From assembly GCA_009667805.1 (NCBI GenBank), contig CM019068.1, positions 2,401,218 to 2,465,217 on the forward strand: 64,000 nucleotides of DNA, in the 5' to 3' direction. This document shows, one piece after another, positions 11,836 through 23,928 of the stretch. The translations under genes were made by a program, and so were the position numbers. Position 1 is the first letter of the stretch. Each line of letters opens with the position of its first letter. The stretch comes from Leptobrachium leishanense (taxonomy: Eukaryota; Chordata; Amphibia; Anura; Megophryidae). Under the pieces are notes generated by a model. The model did not search any database and was not told where the DNA came from. It worked only from the letters and a program-made list of their open reading frames with translations.

Positions 11836-12178
11836 AAAATTTTATCACCAACTCATCGATTACTCATGCGATTAAAGAAGATCATTGATTTGGAAATAAA
11901 ACTTAAAACTCATCAATTACTGACATGACAGTTTCACAAACCAGTTTTATTTGATTTTAAACCAATAAGACAGAAGACAAAGAAAGAAGAAAAAATAATG
12001 TATTTTTATATGTTGATGGCTCATCATTGTGTTGCCTAAGTGACAATTATTCTGTATGTTTTATTATTTTTGTTGTTTGGTTACAATCAATATTGTTCAA
12101 ATTCCCTGACACATTTAGAATTATTGGAGATCACAGCCAATTAAAATTAGAGTTAATTAATGTATTTAGGAACATTTG

Positions 12179-13083
12179 CAGGGTTAATCAAAGAGAATTG
12201 AAAAGTCACCGCACGTTCGGTGACTTTTCGTCCTCTTCAATTCGGCACGATTTGGCGATCCCATTTCGGTGACCCTGCAGTGTATTCAGCAAGCACCACA
12301 GGGCCACCGTAATGCAGGGAAAAGTCACCGCAAACCCGCCAAAAACTCACTGCAAAACCCGGCGAAGGCACACCGAAACCCGCAAAAAAATCTGGTTTAA
12401 CCTGCCGAAAACCCCAGAAAAACCCGAGCAGGAGCCGAACATATGCAGCACAGCCGCCGGAAAAACCCGACACCGCAGACGAATGGAGTTAAAAAAACAA
12501 AAAACGTTCGCTTGAATGTTTGAAAAGTGAAACGCTGTTTGCAAAGAAACTAATGAGTGAAAATGTCTGAAATTTACATATAAGGTACATGGACTGATAA
12601 TAAAAAGGGCTGTTACAGAAAAAAGAACAAACGTTTAAAAAATAAATAAAATAAAAAATCAGCAAAAAAATTTTGGCAAAAAAATCCTGAAAAATGCTTA
12701 AAATATCCCAAAAAATCTATAAATAAAGAGACTTTTTACTGCAGAATATTATAATGAACTGTTTATTAGATATTGGATTAAAATGGGAATATTTTTAACA
12801 TTGAAGCCTATGGGATTCGCCTGAATAAATCTGCCGCATGAAACCACCGAATGGCAGGGCAATTCGGCAACCTTTCCCTGTTGGGTTTTTGTTTTCTGAA
12901 TAGACGAAGCTATGGGGATTACGCTGCCCTCAAACAGGCACCGTATGTGCAGGCAATTCACCAACATTTGGTGAATTGCCTGCTCTCTGAATAGCCGAAT
13001 GGCCAAGAAAGGTAACCGAATGCTGATTTTCAGCGTTCGGTTACCCTTCAGCAGCCATTCGGATCTCTCTTTGAATAACCCTG
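12179..13083. mobile_element. MITE family CAGGGTTATTCA, copy A
   Basis: Starts CAGGGTTAATCAAAGAGA and ends with the inverted form TCTCTTTGAATAACCCTG, giving about 18-bp terminal inverted repeats with one difference. It aligns along its length with 22128-23480. Near the left end a local hairpin is formed by AAAAGTCACCG and CGGTGACTTTT. No transposase and no clear target-site duplication is seen, so the superfamily is unassigned. Confidence 0.8.
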
Positions 13084-15117
13084 ATAATTTAATGCATTTG
13101 CATAAATAAGTTTCAGGATGTATCTAGTGTTAAATTGAATATAGTTTAATTCAGGTCTAAATGATTGTAGGAAAGTTTTAATTCGGTAAAATTATAAATT
13201 GCTTTTTATTTTGATTTTATTGGGATTGGTGTTTTATAAACACCAGGTTTGTTTCAAAACACCAAACAAGAATGGATAAGATATCAATTAATTATTTTTT
13301 GATATTAAAATGGGTGGAGTATGCACTTTGGCTATTTCCCTTTTGAGCCAAAGTTGTGTGTATATATATATATATATTTCTTTTTTTTCTCTTATACAAT
13401 GAGTCAGAAGTAGTATGATTTTCTTTTTATTTGTTGCGTGAGGCCCATAGGCTTTGCGGGGAAATTTTAAAATTTATTATCTGTGTCTCTTCTTGTGTAA
13501 TTAACAACATTTAATTTTTTTCGTGCACTTGAGAGTGATGAATGAATGAATGAACGCGTAGATGATTAGAGGGTATACCATATTTCTTTTTTATTTCTTT
13601 ATTTTTGCTAAAACCGTGTCACATCTTCATCATCACAAGAAATCTGACAGTCACCAAGTTCACAATGACTGCATATGGAACGAATCATGGACATTTTGTG
13701 TCAAGGTCAAAGGTCACAGGCAATACGCAACCAGCGCAATGCTTGCTCAGGAGTCCCTATGTTGGGAGCTCTAATTACGTTCAATGATTATCCATCTCAA
13801 ACTGGGATGTTGAAAACAGACCAAACCTTGACCTCGCACTTTGGACAAGGACTACAGTATTAGATTATGAGATATTTTTCTTCCTTAATCCCCTAGATTA
13901 GTGTGAGAAAGGATTGGATTTGGGAAAACGAGAATGTATTTCTTTAGCATGTGTGTGAATGCAGGTGTGTATACATTTTATGGAGTGAAGATGAACATAA
14001 GAAAACATAGATCTGACTCATGTTGATTATTAGATAAATGAACTTTTAAATTCAAGTTATTATATTTTTCTTGTTCGGTGAAGTACATTTTGGGAAATGG
14101 GAGTAAATAGTTATTTAATGTCTAGATTAGGCATTTGGCCCAGGCTCCAAGTGTGGTTCTTTGGAAGAGTGAATCTAGATAGATAAATGTTTTTTCTGCT
14201 CATACAGGGCCTGTGACGAGACCGTTCTCTTCCGCCTGTCCTGACTCTCCAGACACCCCTTCGTTGCGGTCAGCCCGGCTACTGGGAGCGCTGTCCTCAG
14301 CGCCTCGAGCAGCTTGACCCGCCTGCTTCTGTTCCTCTGCCCTGGAGCCGTTAGGAATTTCCAGAAGGCCGCTCGGTGCCTTCTGAAGTTGAGTATATAG
14401 TGTAGCGTCGCTGAAATAAAAACACCAGGCACGGCTGTATGCTTTAAAACAGGATTATCTCTCTCTGAGCTCTGAGAGTTCTCTGACTTTTAATGAACAA
14501 AATGCCACCATTTATGCTGAAGTCCAACAGTCATAATTTGCATAAAATGATGCACCTCGTCCTACCAATATACTAATTACATTATGTCAGTTATTTACAA
14601 TAAACATTCTTTACATTCTTTAGCCTTCAGCTCACACAACATTTGTATAATCCATTGTTCTAACACATCAGATTAAACACAAACACCATCACAGATCCCT
14701 TGAATTAAACATGCAGCTAGATAAGGGGAAAAGCCCTGTTGCATAAATTACACAGCAGTAAAGCTTGTTTACTGGCTATACAGAAACACATTTACCTACA
14801 GGGATATAAGTATATTTAAAACTAAAGTTATGCCATTTACACTACATTGTAAAATACACCACCCTTCAATAAAACCACATAGTAAGAACATAAAATTGTC
14901 CATACGATTTGAAACGCAAAACCGAGGGAAAAGTAAAAATGGTCTTTAAAACAGCCAAGTCAGTTTCTTGTGGCTCGCTGAGGAGCGCCAGTTGTCAACT
15001 CCGTGACAGGGCCTTCTTGGGGAATCCCTTTCATACACCGTAAAGGTATTGAGGTATTTCATGAGTAATTACTAGACTTTTTTTCTTCCCCTCTGAGCAT
15101 ATAAAATGACCTAAAGG
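13084..15117. other. Non-coding region
   Basis: No gene or known repeat family recognised. Holds a TA run at 13359-13376 and, at about 14200-14480, a GC-richer block whose composition differs from the AT-rich surroundings and could be the edge of an interspersed repeat. Confidence 0.4.
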
Positions 15118-15372
15118 TACAGTCAGGTCCAGAAATATTGGGACATCAACATAATTCTAACATCTTTGGCTCTATACACCACCACAATGAAGTTGGAATG
15201 AAACAAACACAATGTGCTTTAACTGCAGTCTGTCAGCTTTAATTTGAGGGTATGTACATCCAACTCAGGTGAACGGTGTAGGACTTACAGCAGTTTGCAG
15301 ATGTGCCTCCCACTTGTTAAGGGACCAAAAGTAATGGGACAGAATAATAATCATAAATCAAACTTTCCCTTA

Positions 15373-16423
15373 TTAATACTTGGTTGCAAATCCTTTGCAG
15401 TCACTCACAGCCTGAAGTCTGGAACGCATAGAGATCACCAGACGCTGGGTTTCATCCCTGGTGATGCTCTGCCAGGCCTCTACTGCAACTGTCTTCAGTT
15501 CCTGCTTGTTCTTGGGGCATTTTCCCTTCAGTTTTGTCTTCAAGTGAAATGCATGCTCAATGGGATTCAGGTCAGGTGATTGACTTGGCCATTGCATAAC
15601 ATTCTACTTCTGTCCCTTCAAAAACTCTTTGGTTGCTTTTGCAGTATGCTTTGGGTCATTGTCCATCTGCACCGTGAAGCGCCGTCCAATGAGTTCTGCA
15701 GCATTTGGCTGAATGTGAGCAGATAATATTGCCCAAAACACTTCAGAATTCATCCTGCTGCTTTTGTCAGCATCACATCATCAATAAATACAAGAGAACC
15801 AGTTCCATTGGCAGCCATACATGCCCACGCCATGACACTTCCACCACCATGCTTCACTGATGAGGTGGTATGCTTAGGATCATGAGCAGTACCTTTCCTT
15901 CTCCATACTCTTCTCTTCCCATGACTCTGGTACAAGTTGATCTTTGTCTCATCTGTCCATAGGATCTTGTTCAAGAACTGTGAAGGCTTTGTTAGGTGTT
16001 GTTTGGCAAACTCTAATCTGGCCTTCCTGTTTTTTGAGGCTCACCAATGGTTTACATCTTGTGGAACCCTCTGTATTCACGCTGGTGAAGTCTTCTCTTG
16101 ATTGTTGACTTTGACACACATACACCTACCTCCTGGAGAGTGTTCTTGATCTGGCCAACTGTTGTGAAGGGTGTTTTCTTCACCAGGGAAATAATTCTTT
16201 GGTCATCCACCACAGTTGTTTTCCGTGGTCTCCCGGGTCGTTTGGTGTTGCTGAGCTCACCGGTGCGGTCCTTCTTTTTGAGAACATTCCAAACAGTTGT
16301 TTTGGCCACGCCTAATGTTCTTGCTATCTCTCTGATGGGTTTGTTTTGTTTCTTCAGCCTAATGATGGCTTGCTTCACTGATAGTGACAGCTCTTTGGAT
16401 CTCATCTTGAGAGTTGACAGCAA
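15373..16423 (-). pseudogene. Tc1 transposase, frameshifted
   Basis: Three minus-strand pieces in three different frames give a Tc1 transposase: paired-like helix-turn-helix DNA-binding part (16423-16052, with a GRPRK AT-hook-like motif), central part with WTDET carrying the first catalytic Asp (15974-15750), and C-terminal part with SPDLNPIE carrying the catalytic Glu (15597-15373). The second Asp, in a DNDPKH block, is readable near 15660 between the last two pieces. The DD34E signature is therefore all present but not in one frame. When intact it would cut and paste the element at TA sites. Confidence 0.9.
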
Positions 16424-16643
16424 CAGATTCCAAATGCAAATAGCACACTTGAAATGAACTCTGGGCCTTTTATCTGCACATTATAATTGGGGTAATGAGG
16501 GAATATCACACACCTGGCCATGGAACAGCTGAGAAGCCAATTGTCCCATTACTTTTGGTCCCTTAACAAGTGGGGGCACATCTGCAAACTGCTGTAAGTC
16601 CTACACCGTTCACCTGAGTTGGATGTACATACCCTCAAATTAA

Positions 16644-17069
16644 GGCTAGGGTCAGACGAACGCATTTTTCACGTTGCCCGTGAAAAAGTACGGTCGAACG
16701 AACGTACGTAGTTTTTCACGGAATACGCGATAGCGGTCATACGATGCGCTTCTTCGTCCGTGATTTTGTACGGATCATCAATAAAACACTTTTTGAGTCT
16801 GGACGTTATGTTAGCCGGACATTAGCAGCGTCTGACGTCTCCTAATCACACACACACGCCGCTAGCGGACGCAGCGCACTCTGTACGTCAGTAGTAGCGG
16901 TTTGACGTTCTCGAAAAAATGCGTTCGTTTGCCACTTGCGTTGCGCGGATGAACTTTCGTGCGGCCGTTCGTCGTATGTTCCCCGGCATTGGACGTCATT
17001 TGCTGCTAGTACGGCCGTGATTTTGTGCGGCTAAACGCACGTGAAAAATGCGCTAGTCTGACCCTAGCC
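16644..17069. mobile_element. Harbinger MITE inside Tc1 terminal repeat
   Basis: Ends GGCTAGGGTCAGAC and GTCTGACCCTAGCC. TSD TAA at 16641-16643 and 17070-17072. Removing it joins the Tc1 terminal repeat exactly (compare the uninterrupted left TIR near 15238). The internal sequence is close to the subterminal parts of the element at 17335. Confidence 0.93.
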
Positions 17070-17619
17070 TAAAGCTGACAGTCTGCAGTTAAAGCACATT
17101 GTGTTTGTTTCATTCCAACTCCATTGTAGTGGTGTATAGAGCCAAAGATGTTACAATTGTGATGATGTCCCAATATTTCTGGACCTGACTATATTTGTTT
17201 GCTACATTTTTGGGCCCCAACGTGACTAGTCGAAGATATTCATCCAAGCACTGGCCAGTGGACTTAGTACCTGGGTACCCTAGGACATAAACTAATAGAA
17301 GTGTATTTCTAAATTGGAATTATATTAACGGTTAAGGCTAGGGTCAGAGTGGGGCAGTCGGAACGCGCGTGCAGGCGCACTAAATCACGGCGGCAGTACG
17401 TGCGTACAAAAGTGCGCCGACACCACGCAACCGGCAAATGAACGCATTTTTATCAGAACGTGAAACCGCTGCTACAGACGTACAGAGTGCGCGGCGGCCG
17501 CATGGCAGCGTGTGTGCGTGATTAGGAGACGTCAGACGCTGCTAGTGTGCGGCCTACATAACGCTCAAACAGCCGGAATTCCCCAGAATTGCGTTGGTGA
17601 GTACCTGCGACTGTGAAGG

Positions 17620-19601
17620 ATGTCTGGACCAGAGATGGACGTCGAGAGGCTCATCAGCGCTGTGGGGGAGCATCCAGGGATCTGGGATACGGCCTGCGAG
17701 AGGTATAAGGACAAGGGGAAGAAGGCGAGCGCATGGGTCGAGGTGTCCCGTCAGGTGTACCCGGATTATGATATGTGGTCCGAGAAAGAGCAGCACATAC
17801 AGAGTGAGTATAATATTATTTTATTCATAATCCCATAAATGTAAATCACAATAATAATAATAAACAAACAAATGTAATCATTGATGTGAAACTCAAATGC
17901 TCCCCAGCTGCCAGGGCACCTCACCTGCATCACTGATGAAATAATTAGATAGAGCATCGCGATACCTGTTGCTGTATCCATTCACAGCTATGATGTCATG
18001 GTTCACATCATCCACAAGACCGACAACTGTGAGGGTATCGTCAAAATTAAAACCATCCCTGGCCCGCACATAATTATGTAGGATGCAACAGCATTTCACT
18101 ATGTCCACACAGAAGTCCACATTCACATCCAACGGTCTATGTAGAATCCTCCACTTGTTGGTCAGTATGCCAAAGCTACACTCCACATACCGTCTCGCCC
18201 GCGACAGCCTATAATTAAACACCCGCTTCTTCACAGTCAGGTGTGTCCCTGAGTAGGGCCGTAGGAGGTGTGTGGATAGGCCGAATGCTTCGTCACCCAC
18301 GAAGGCATAGGGGACTGCCACGTCACTGCCAGGCAATGGTGCGGGTCTAGGGATGTTCAGGGTCCCACTCTCAATTTCATTCCACAGTGTGGAGTTCCTG
18401 AACAATGTGGAGTCAGAGTCTTTGCCGTATGAACCGACATCCACATACACAAAACTATAGTTGGCATCTGACACCGCCAGTAGGCCAATAGAAAAGTAAT
18501 GTTTATAATTCTGATACAGTGAGCCACTGTGCGGTGGCTTCACTATGCGGACATGTTTGCCATCCACGGCTCCCAGGCAGTTTGGAAAGTTGGCTCTCTC
18601 CCAGAATCCTGCTGCAATTTCTAGACATGCCGTATGTGTCGGTCTTGGCAAACATTCGCCCTTCATGGTCTCCCATATGGTTTGGCACACCTTGCGGACG
18701 ATCTCACCAGCTGTTGATCTGCCAACGCGGAAGCTATAATGCAGATCCTTCAAACTGCACCCACTAGCGAGATACCTAGAAGACAAAACAAAACTGTTTG
18801 AATATGATCACATACCATGAACACAAGCTAATGTCACTCTCATCATGTTTTTCAGCACAAGAGGCGATGAACAAATGGCGCACAGTACGCGACAACTACA
18901 TGCGCGTCCAGAAGAAGCAGGCCATGGCTGCGCGCTCTGGAGCTGGTGCGAAAAAGGTCCGGGGGTACATATATGCCGACCAACTATCGTTCCTCCGCAG
19001 GACCCAGGAGCCGCGCAGGAGTGTCAGCAGCATGGACCAGCCATCGACCTCTGGCACACAGGTACAACAAATGGTGCCAGGAGGTTCTGCCAGCTGCCAG
19101 GAGGAGGAGAACCGGGGTGGTGCTGAGTCACAAATGGAGGAGGATTCGGAGACACCACAGGTGGCAGGTACCGCAACCACGGTCAGCACCAGACCTGGCC
19201 AGAAGAGGAGGGCACAAGCTGCAGACCTGGAGCAGGCCATGGTCACGTTCATGGAGGCTCAGACCACCCATGCACACCAACGCTGCATGCTTGCGGACTC
19301 TGTGGACATGTCCTTCTTCAATGCATGTATGCTCCTCCTCAACAGGATGAGCGAGGCAGAGAAGATGGAGTACCGGCACAGATCCCTGGAAATATTGGAG
19401 GACATCCTTTCCCGTCCCCATCACGCAGCCGCCTACCATGCTGTGCCACAATCCGCCAGTGGATCTTCCGTCTCCAGTGAGGTGCTGTCCACCCGCCCAG
19501 CCATGCCCCCTGGAGCCAGGCCACACACGGAGTCGGGGTCCAGCTGTAGCCACTCCACCGGCCCTCATGACCCAGATGCTCCGCGGTATCAGCAACTGTG
19601 A
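17620..19601 (+). CDS. Harbinger MADF-domain DNA-binding protein, two exons
   Basis: Exon 1 (17620-17803) starts at ATG 17620 and encodes the first half of a MADF (Myb/SANT-like) domain with conserved Trp residues. The donor is A|GTGAGT at 17804. Exon 2 starts at 18856 after TTTTTCAG (an alternative acceptor at 18862 keeps the same phase) and completes the MADF domain (MNKWRTVRDNYMR). It then runs through a low-complexity acidic, Ser/Thr-rich linker with a KRR basic patch to a BESS-like helical C-terminus (around MSFFNACMLLLNRM). Predicted length about 309 aa with no stop. In the family this protein helps bring the transposase to the nucleus and the transposon ends. The transposase exon 2 lies antisense within its intron. 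Confidence 0.85.
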
Positions 19602-20199
19602 TGCATGTCATAAATATTATTTAGTTTTGTTTTTGTTATGTGTTATTTGTTTTGATGTTTTATATATCCTGACCTTCTTAACGAGTTGTAATATATGTCC
19701 AGAATATATTACTGTTTTATTTCATATTATATTATTATTTTTCTACATTGTTGTCGGAGTCATTTATGATTATGTACGTGTGATGTGATGCCCGTGTGTG
19801 TGTGTGTGTGCATGTAACAGTGGGCATGAGACTACAGACATGATGCACTCATGTCAGGTGACTGGCAGCGATGTCATGTATGCAGGTGTGTGACAGTACG
19901 TACCTCAAAGTGATGACTATCATCTCCTCCGGTGGTATGGCGGGCCGCATGTTGGTGTCCCTCTTGGTCAGCGGCTCCCGTACCCGCGACAACAGTTCAT
20001 CAAAGGAGGCGATGGACATCCGCATGTAGTTGAAGAACTTCACGGGGTCCCTCTCTCGCAGTGGCCTGTACAGCGTCACGAAGTGTCCATGCGTGGGTCT
20101 GGCAGCGTTGATTTCATGAACCCAGGTTCGCCGCTTTCTCTTCCTCTTAAGGTACAGGTACCCCATCGCACCAAACACAAAGACATGTGCAGGATCCAT
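17893..20199 (-). CDS. Harbinger transposase, two exons, apparently intact
   Basis: Exon 1 is 20199-19904, starting with ATG and ending with donor GAG|GTACGT. Exon 2 is 18775-17893, after acceptor CTTCTAG. Joining them restores the helix-turn-helix region in frame across the junction (TLR then YLASG). Predicted length about 392 aa, normal for the family. A basic KRKRKRR stretch near residue 20 may be a nuclear signal. Catalytic residues fit the DDE triad: D about 170 (GAVDGKH), D about 260 (FVGDEAF) and E about 297 (RRYVECSFG), with 36 residues between the last two. No stop or frameshift is seen. The MADF exon 2 lies antisense inside its intron. Confidence 0.9.
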
Positions 20200-20439
20200 C
20201 TTTGAAAAACGCCACCATCCCCAAAACGGCTTTTTAGAACCCTTGCCCTTATTTTTTCATTTCTCAATTGATTAGATTCATCTGATTTTTCTCTTTTTTT
20301 TACCCCACCGTCATGAAATACGTCCAGAATTGCGCATCGTCTGACCACTTAAGCGTATTCCGTGAAAAATGCGTGCGCACGCATCGACGTACATTTTTAC
20401 GGTGGCCGCAGAAAATGCGCTCACCTGTCCCTAGCCTTA

Positions 20440-22127
20440 GTTGCTATACAGTTACACGCTCATATTGCTCATCATTTATAATCGTAGAATGCTCGATTCT
20501 CACAGTTAAAGTATATGTGTAATTATTGAGATTTATTGCTTACAGTAAAGTATATTTAAGAAAATCTATAAAGGTGTGCTGGTGTACAGTGAATTGTTAG
20601 TGCGGTGAGACAGATTCCGGGTTTATTAAGCGGCTCCTTCCGGGGGTGAGCGTTACATATATATGAGGGGGTTTGATGCATTTTCCTTTGCTGACACATT
20701 TGTTTGTGCTTTTTTGGGTTCGTGGTTTGGTGTAGTTTTTGGGATGTGTTTTGATGCTCCTCATGTCAGTTTATTCTCCGGGTAAAGATGTTTTTAATGT
20801 TTACATATAAAGTTTATATTGTTCTGTTTCTATGTTCATTAAATTCTATTTATTGTTGTTTTTGGGGACGCATCGTGTCACGTTATCTTGTTTTCTTTTC
20901 CTTCCAGTCTGCGCTGTAACATTGTGAGCTGCCGGCTCTGATTCGCCGAGGTCGGCCCCCTCTGCACTGCGTCTCATTAACACCTTTATGTTTCTGCCAT
21001 CATGTAGAGCCACCACTGTGTCATCAGAAAGTTTAATTGGAATTAGGGCGGTGCGATTACATCTTTCTTCCATGATGGGTTTGACCCGCATAGCGGCGCG
21101 CGGACTCTCTCTGCGCCTCTTTAAAGCAAAGGAAGAAAAAGGCAGATGATTTTCTTTCACATGGTTCACCGTAATCCTGGCGTCCGATCTCTGGGACCGA
21201 GCCACGCCGCGCCCTTTCAGAGAAGCATGGCATTTCAGTGACCTTTCGGAGAGCGATCATTCGGATGCCGTCTGATCCTGTCTCCCCATTGTGGCCGCAG
21301 AGAATATCTTCTATAGAGGACAGGTGTCTCCCTCCAAATGGGGTGTTGGGTTTCAGAAGCCATTGAGCACATGTTAATTGGGGGAGATTTGCATGGGAAG
21401 CCGGTGCTATCATTGCCGTGCATCACTGGATTCATTTCAGCTCTATTACCAAGTAATCGTTAGCTCCGGCACTGACCTGCTGCCAATTACCGGATCCTAA
21501 TTAAGTGCAATGCATTGGTAATTACAGCTCTTTATCCCGGATCGAGTAACATGTACCGCACTCGCTGGAGGAGGACGCGCCAACACTTTCTTCTACATCA
21601 ACAGAAATGTGTTAACACTTACAGAGCCAACGATAGGGTGCAAGATGGTATCATGAAACCGCCACGCGGGTCTGACCATTTACTGCTTAACAACAATAGA
21701 ACTCTTTACTCCTGGATTTATTGGTTCAGTGAGGTTCAACGTAATGTGTTCCTGCTCCCAGAAGCTTACAATCTAGAAAGAGAAATCCCAGGAAAAACAA
21801 ACCTCCATTTAACAGGTTCAATTATTATCAAGCAGCCGCCTATAAACACCAAGAATACTGCAGGGGAGCGTGTCGGTCAAGCGGAGGAGCCAGCATGCAG
21901 AGTGCTAACAAGGAAGGTCTCTGGGACCCCTAGAATCCAGGAGACACAAGGCTTCCCCTCTTATTCCATCCAGCATTGTGCTCCTGAAGCCCCAGTCCAC
22001 TCCCAGTGATATGTTCCCCATTTAGTGAATGTTATGGCTCAGATATGTAAGGGTTAATGTCAGGATAAGTGAGTTTAACGCATGCCCCCATATTACCTTC
22101 CTGGCGCTAAACCTGTAAGAAATCACA
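20440..22127. other. Non-coding region with a possible conserved element
   Basis: No gene recognised. The part at 21255-21540 has unusually rich homeodomain and octamer-type sites and is listed separately. The remainder is AT-rich on the left and mixed on the right. Confidence 0.4.
21255..21540. promoter_or_regulatory. Candidate conserved non-coding enhancer
   Basis: Contains an exact octamer ATTTGCAT (about 21389-21396), GTTAATTGG, CCAATTACC, CCTAATTAAG and GGTAATTACAG within about 160 bp. Such spacing of TAATTA/ATTA homeodomain cores with an octamer is typical of vertebrate developmental enhancers. No repeat copy of this block is seen elsewhere in the window. Enhancer function is inference. 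Confidence 0.3.
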
Positions 22128-22389
22128 TAAGGGATTATTCACAGAGCACCGAAATGTCACCGATATTTTGGTTCTCTCTCGTTCTCCACACTTCCCTGCA
22201 CTTCGGGGAATCAAAGTTCCCCACCCTGCGGTGAACTCAGCATCAACCAGAGTGCAGGGAAAACCCGTCAGAAAAACCACGCCGAACACATCGGAAAAAG
22301 CCGCCAAGCCGCCGATCACAGTACCGAGCAGACGCCGGAAAAAGCCGTCAATTTGACGAACGGGGTAAAAGAATTTTTTAAAAAACAAT

Positions 22390-22519
22390 GGGCCATATTA
22401 CAAAGTTGGTGCTAACTTAACCAGAGCTGGTGTAAACTTCCCAGAGCCATTATATTCTATGGAGGGTTTAAGTTTACAGCAGCTCTGGTTAAGTTAGCAC
22501 CAGGTATGTAATATGGTCC
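22390..22519. mobile_element. 130-bp palindromic MITE within copy B
   Basis: Ends GGGCCATATTAC and GTAATATGGTCC. The inner arms AGTTGGTGCTAACTTAACCA and TGGTTAAGTTAGCACC are also inverted, so most of the element folds on itself. Absent at the matching point of copy A (about 12515). No clear target duplication read. Confidence 0.75.
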
Positions 22520-22896
22520 TGTGTGTTTGAAAGTGTCAGAATTGAAACACTATTTGCAAAAATTCTGCTGAACGAAAATGTCTGGAATTTACATATAAAA
22601 TCCAATGAATAATAATAAAAACAGCTAGAACAGAAAAAAGACAAAACGGTTTAAAAAAAAAAAAGATCCTAAAAATAAATAAATAAATAAATAAAGAGAC
22701 TTTTTGCTGCAGATTAAAATAATAAACGGTTTATTAGATATTAGATAAAAACGGGAATATTTTGTAACATTGAAACCTATGGGATTCGCCTGATTAAACC
22801 TGTCGAATGAAACCACTGAACATCAGGGCATTTCACTGACATTTCTCTGCTGTTCAATGTGAATAGATTAACCATTGCTTCTCTATGGGGGATTTC

Positions 22897-23340
22897 ACTG
22901 CCGCCGAACAGCACCGTATTTCACTGCCGTCGAACAGCACCATATTTCACTGCCGCCGGACACCGTATTTCACTGCCGCCGAACAGACACCGTATTTCAC
23001 TGCCACCGAACAGACACCGTATTTCACTGCCGCCAAACAGCACCGTATTTCACTGCCACCGAACAGGCACCGTATTTCACTGCCGTCGAACAGGCACCGT
23101 ATTTCACTGCTGCCAAACAGACACAGCATTTCACTGCCGCCGAACAGGCACCGTATTTCACTGCTGCCGAACAGACACCGTATTTCACTGCTGCCGAACA
23201 GACACCGTATTTCACTGCCACCGAACAGGCACCGTATTTCACTGCCGTCGAACAGGCACCATATTTCACTGCTGCCGAACAGACACAGCATTTCACTGCC
23301 GCCGAACAGACACCGTATTTCACTGCCTCCAAACATCACT
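22897..23340. repeat. 27-bp minisatellite
   Basis: About 16 units of CACCGTATTTCACTGCCGCC followed by GAACAG(G/A). Variation is limited mainly to CCGCCG, CCGTCG, CTGCCG and CCACCG. All six frames look open or repetitive because 27 is a multiple of three. Confidence 0.93.
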
Positions 23341-23689
23341 GTATTTCACTGGCAATTCACCAATATTTGGCAAACTGCCGGCTCTCTGATTAGTCTAATG
23401 GCCCCGAAATGTCACCGTACGGGAAAATTCCCTTTTCAGTGACATTTTGGGGCCAGATAGGCTCTCTCTGAATAACCTCTTTAGTGCATCGGTGATTGCG
23501 TGAGCTGGTGCGAGCTCCCTATACTTAACATGGGGAGCCAATCAGTAATTAGCATTAGGATAAGTAACGTATTACAGAGTGCGAGCTCTAATTACAGCAG
23601 GGACCTGCAGAGTCAAAGGTTAGCAACACCTAATGTAATAGAATCCCCCAGTTGTTCATCCAGGAGGCTCGGTTGGTTCGAAAGAGATA

Positions 23690-23928
23690 TGTGTTTTTTT
23701 GCCGGTTTTAGTGAGTGTTCGACAGGTTTTGTGGTGTGCGTTCGGCGGGTTTTGCGGTGAGTGTTAGTCAAGTTTGCAGCGGGTTTTCCATGCACTTCGG
23801 GGGCCCTGTGGTGCTTGCTGAATACACTGCAGGGTCGCCGAAATAGGATCGCCAAATCGCGCCGAATTGAAGCGAACGAAAAGTTACCGAAAGTACGGTG
23901 ACTTTTCAATTTTCTTTCAATAACCCTG
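23690..23928 (-). mobile_element. MITE family CAGGGTTATTCA, copy C (fragment)
   Basis: Reverse-complement match to about 12179-12400 of copy A, including the GGTGACTTTTCAATT segment and the terminal AATAACCCTG at 23928. Only the terminal quarter is present. Confidence 0.75.

Larger units (their letters stand above)
15120..17191 (-). mobile_element. Tc1-type DNA transposon, long TIRs
   Basis: Starts CAGTCAGGTCCAGAAATATT at 15120 after a TA and ends with its inverse at 17191 followed by TA (last base changed), so the TA target duplication is present. Terminal inverted repeats are about 225 bp long (15120-15344 against 16540-17191). The right one is interrupted by a 426-bp Harbinger MITE. The transposase gene lies on the minus strand and is broken. 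Confidence 0.92.
17335..20436. mobile_element. PIF/Harbinger transposon with both genes
   Basis: Bounded by GGCTAGGG and CCCTAGCC with TAA on the left and TTA on the right (an imperfect 3-bp TWA duplication). It carries the two genes typical of Harbinger elements, a DDE transposase (minus strand) and a MADF/Myb-like DNA-binding protein (plus strand). Each is split by one intron and the exons are interleaved. The left about 240 bp is shared with the nearby MITEs, making this the likely source family. Confidence 0.92.
22128..23480. mobile_element. MITE family CAGGGTTATTCA, copy B
   Basis: Aligns with 12179-13083 in the same orientation: left hairpin region, a GAAAATGTCTG-AATTTACATAT block (about 22571-22600 against 12560-12590), a CCTATGGGATTCGCCTGA block, and a right end CTCTCTCTGAATAACC. 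Larger than copy A because of two later changes: a 130-bp palindromic MITE at 22390-22519 and expansion of a 27-bp minisatellite at 22897-23340. Confidence 0.8.

Noticed and set aside
16098..16457. 119-codon plus-strand frame
   Set aside because: Antisense of the Tc1 transposase DNA-binding domain.
22859..23442. Histidine/arginine-rich repeat proteins
   Set aside because: Translations of the 27-bp minisatellite within MITE copy B.
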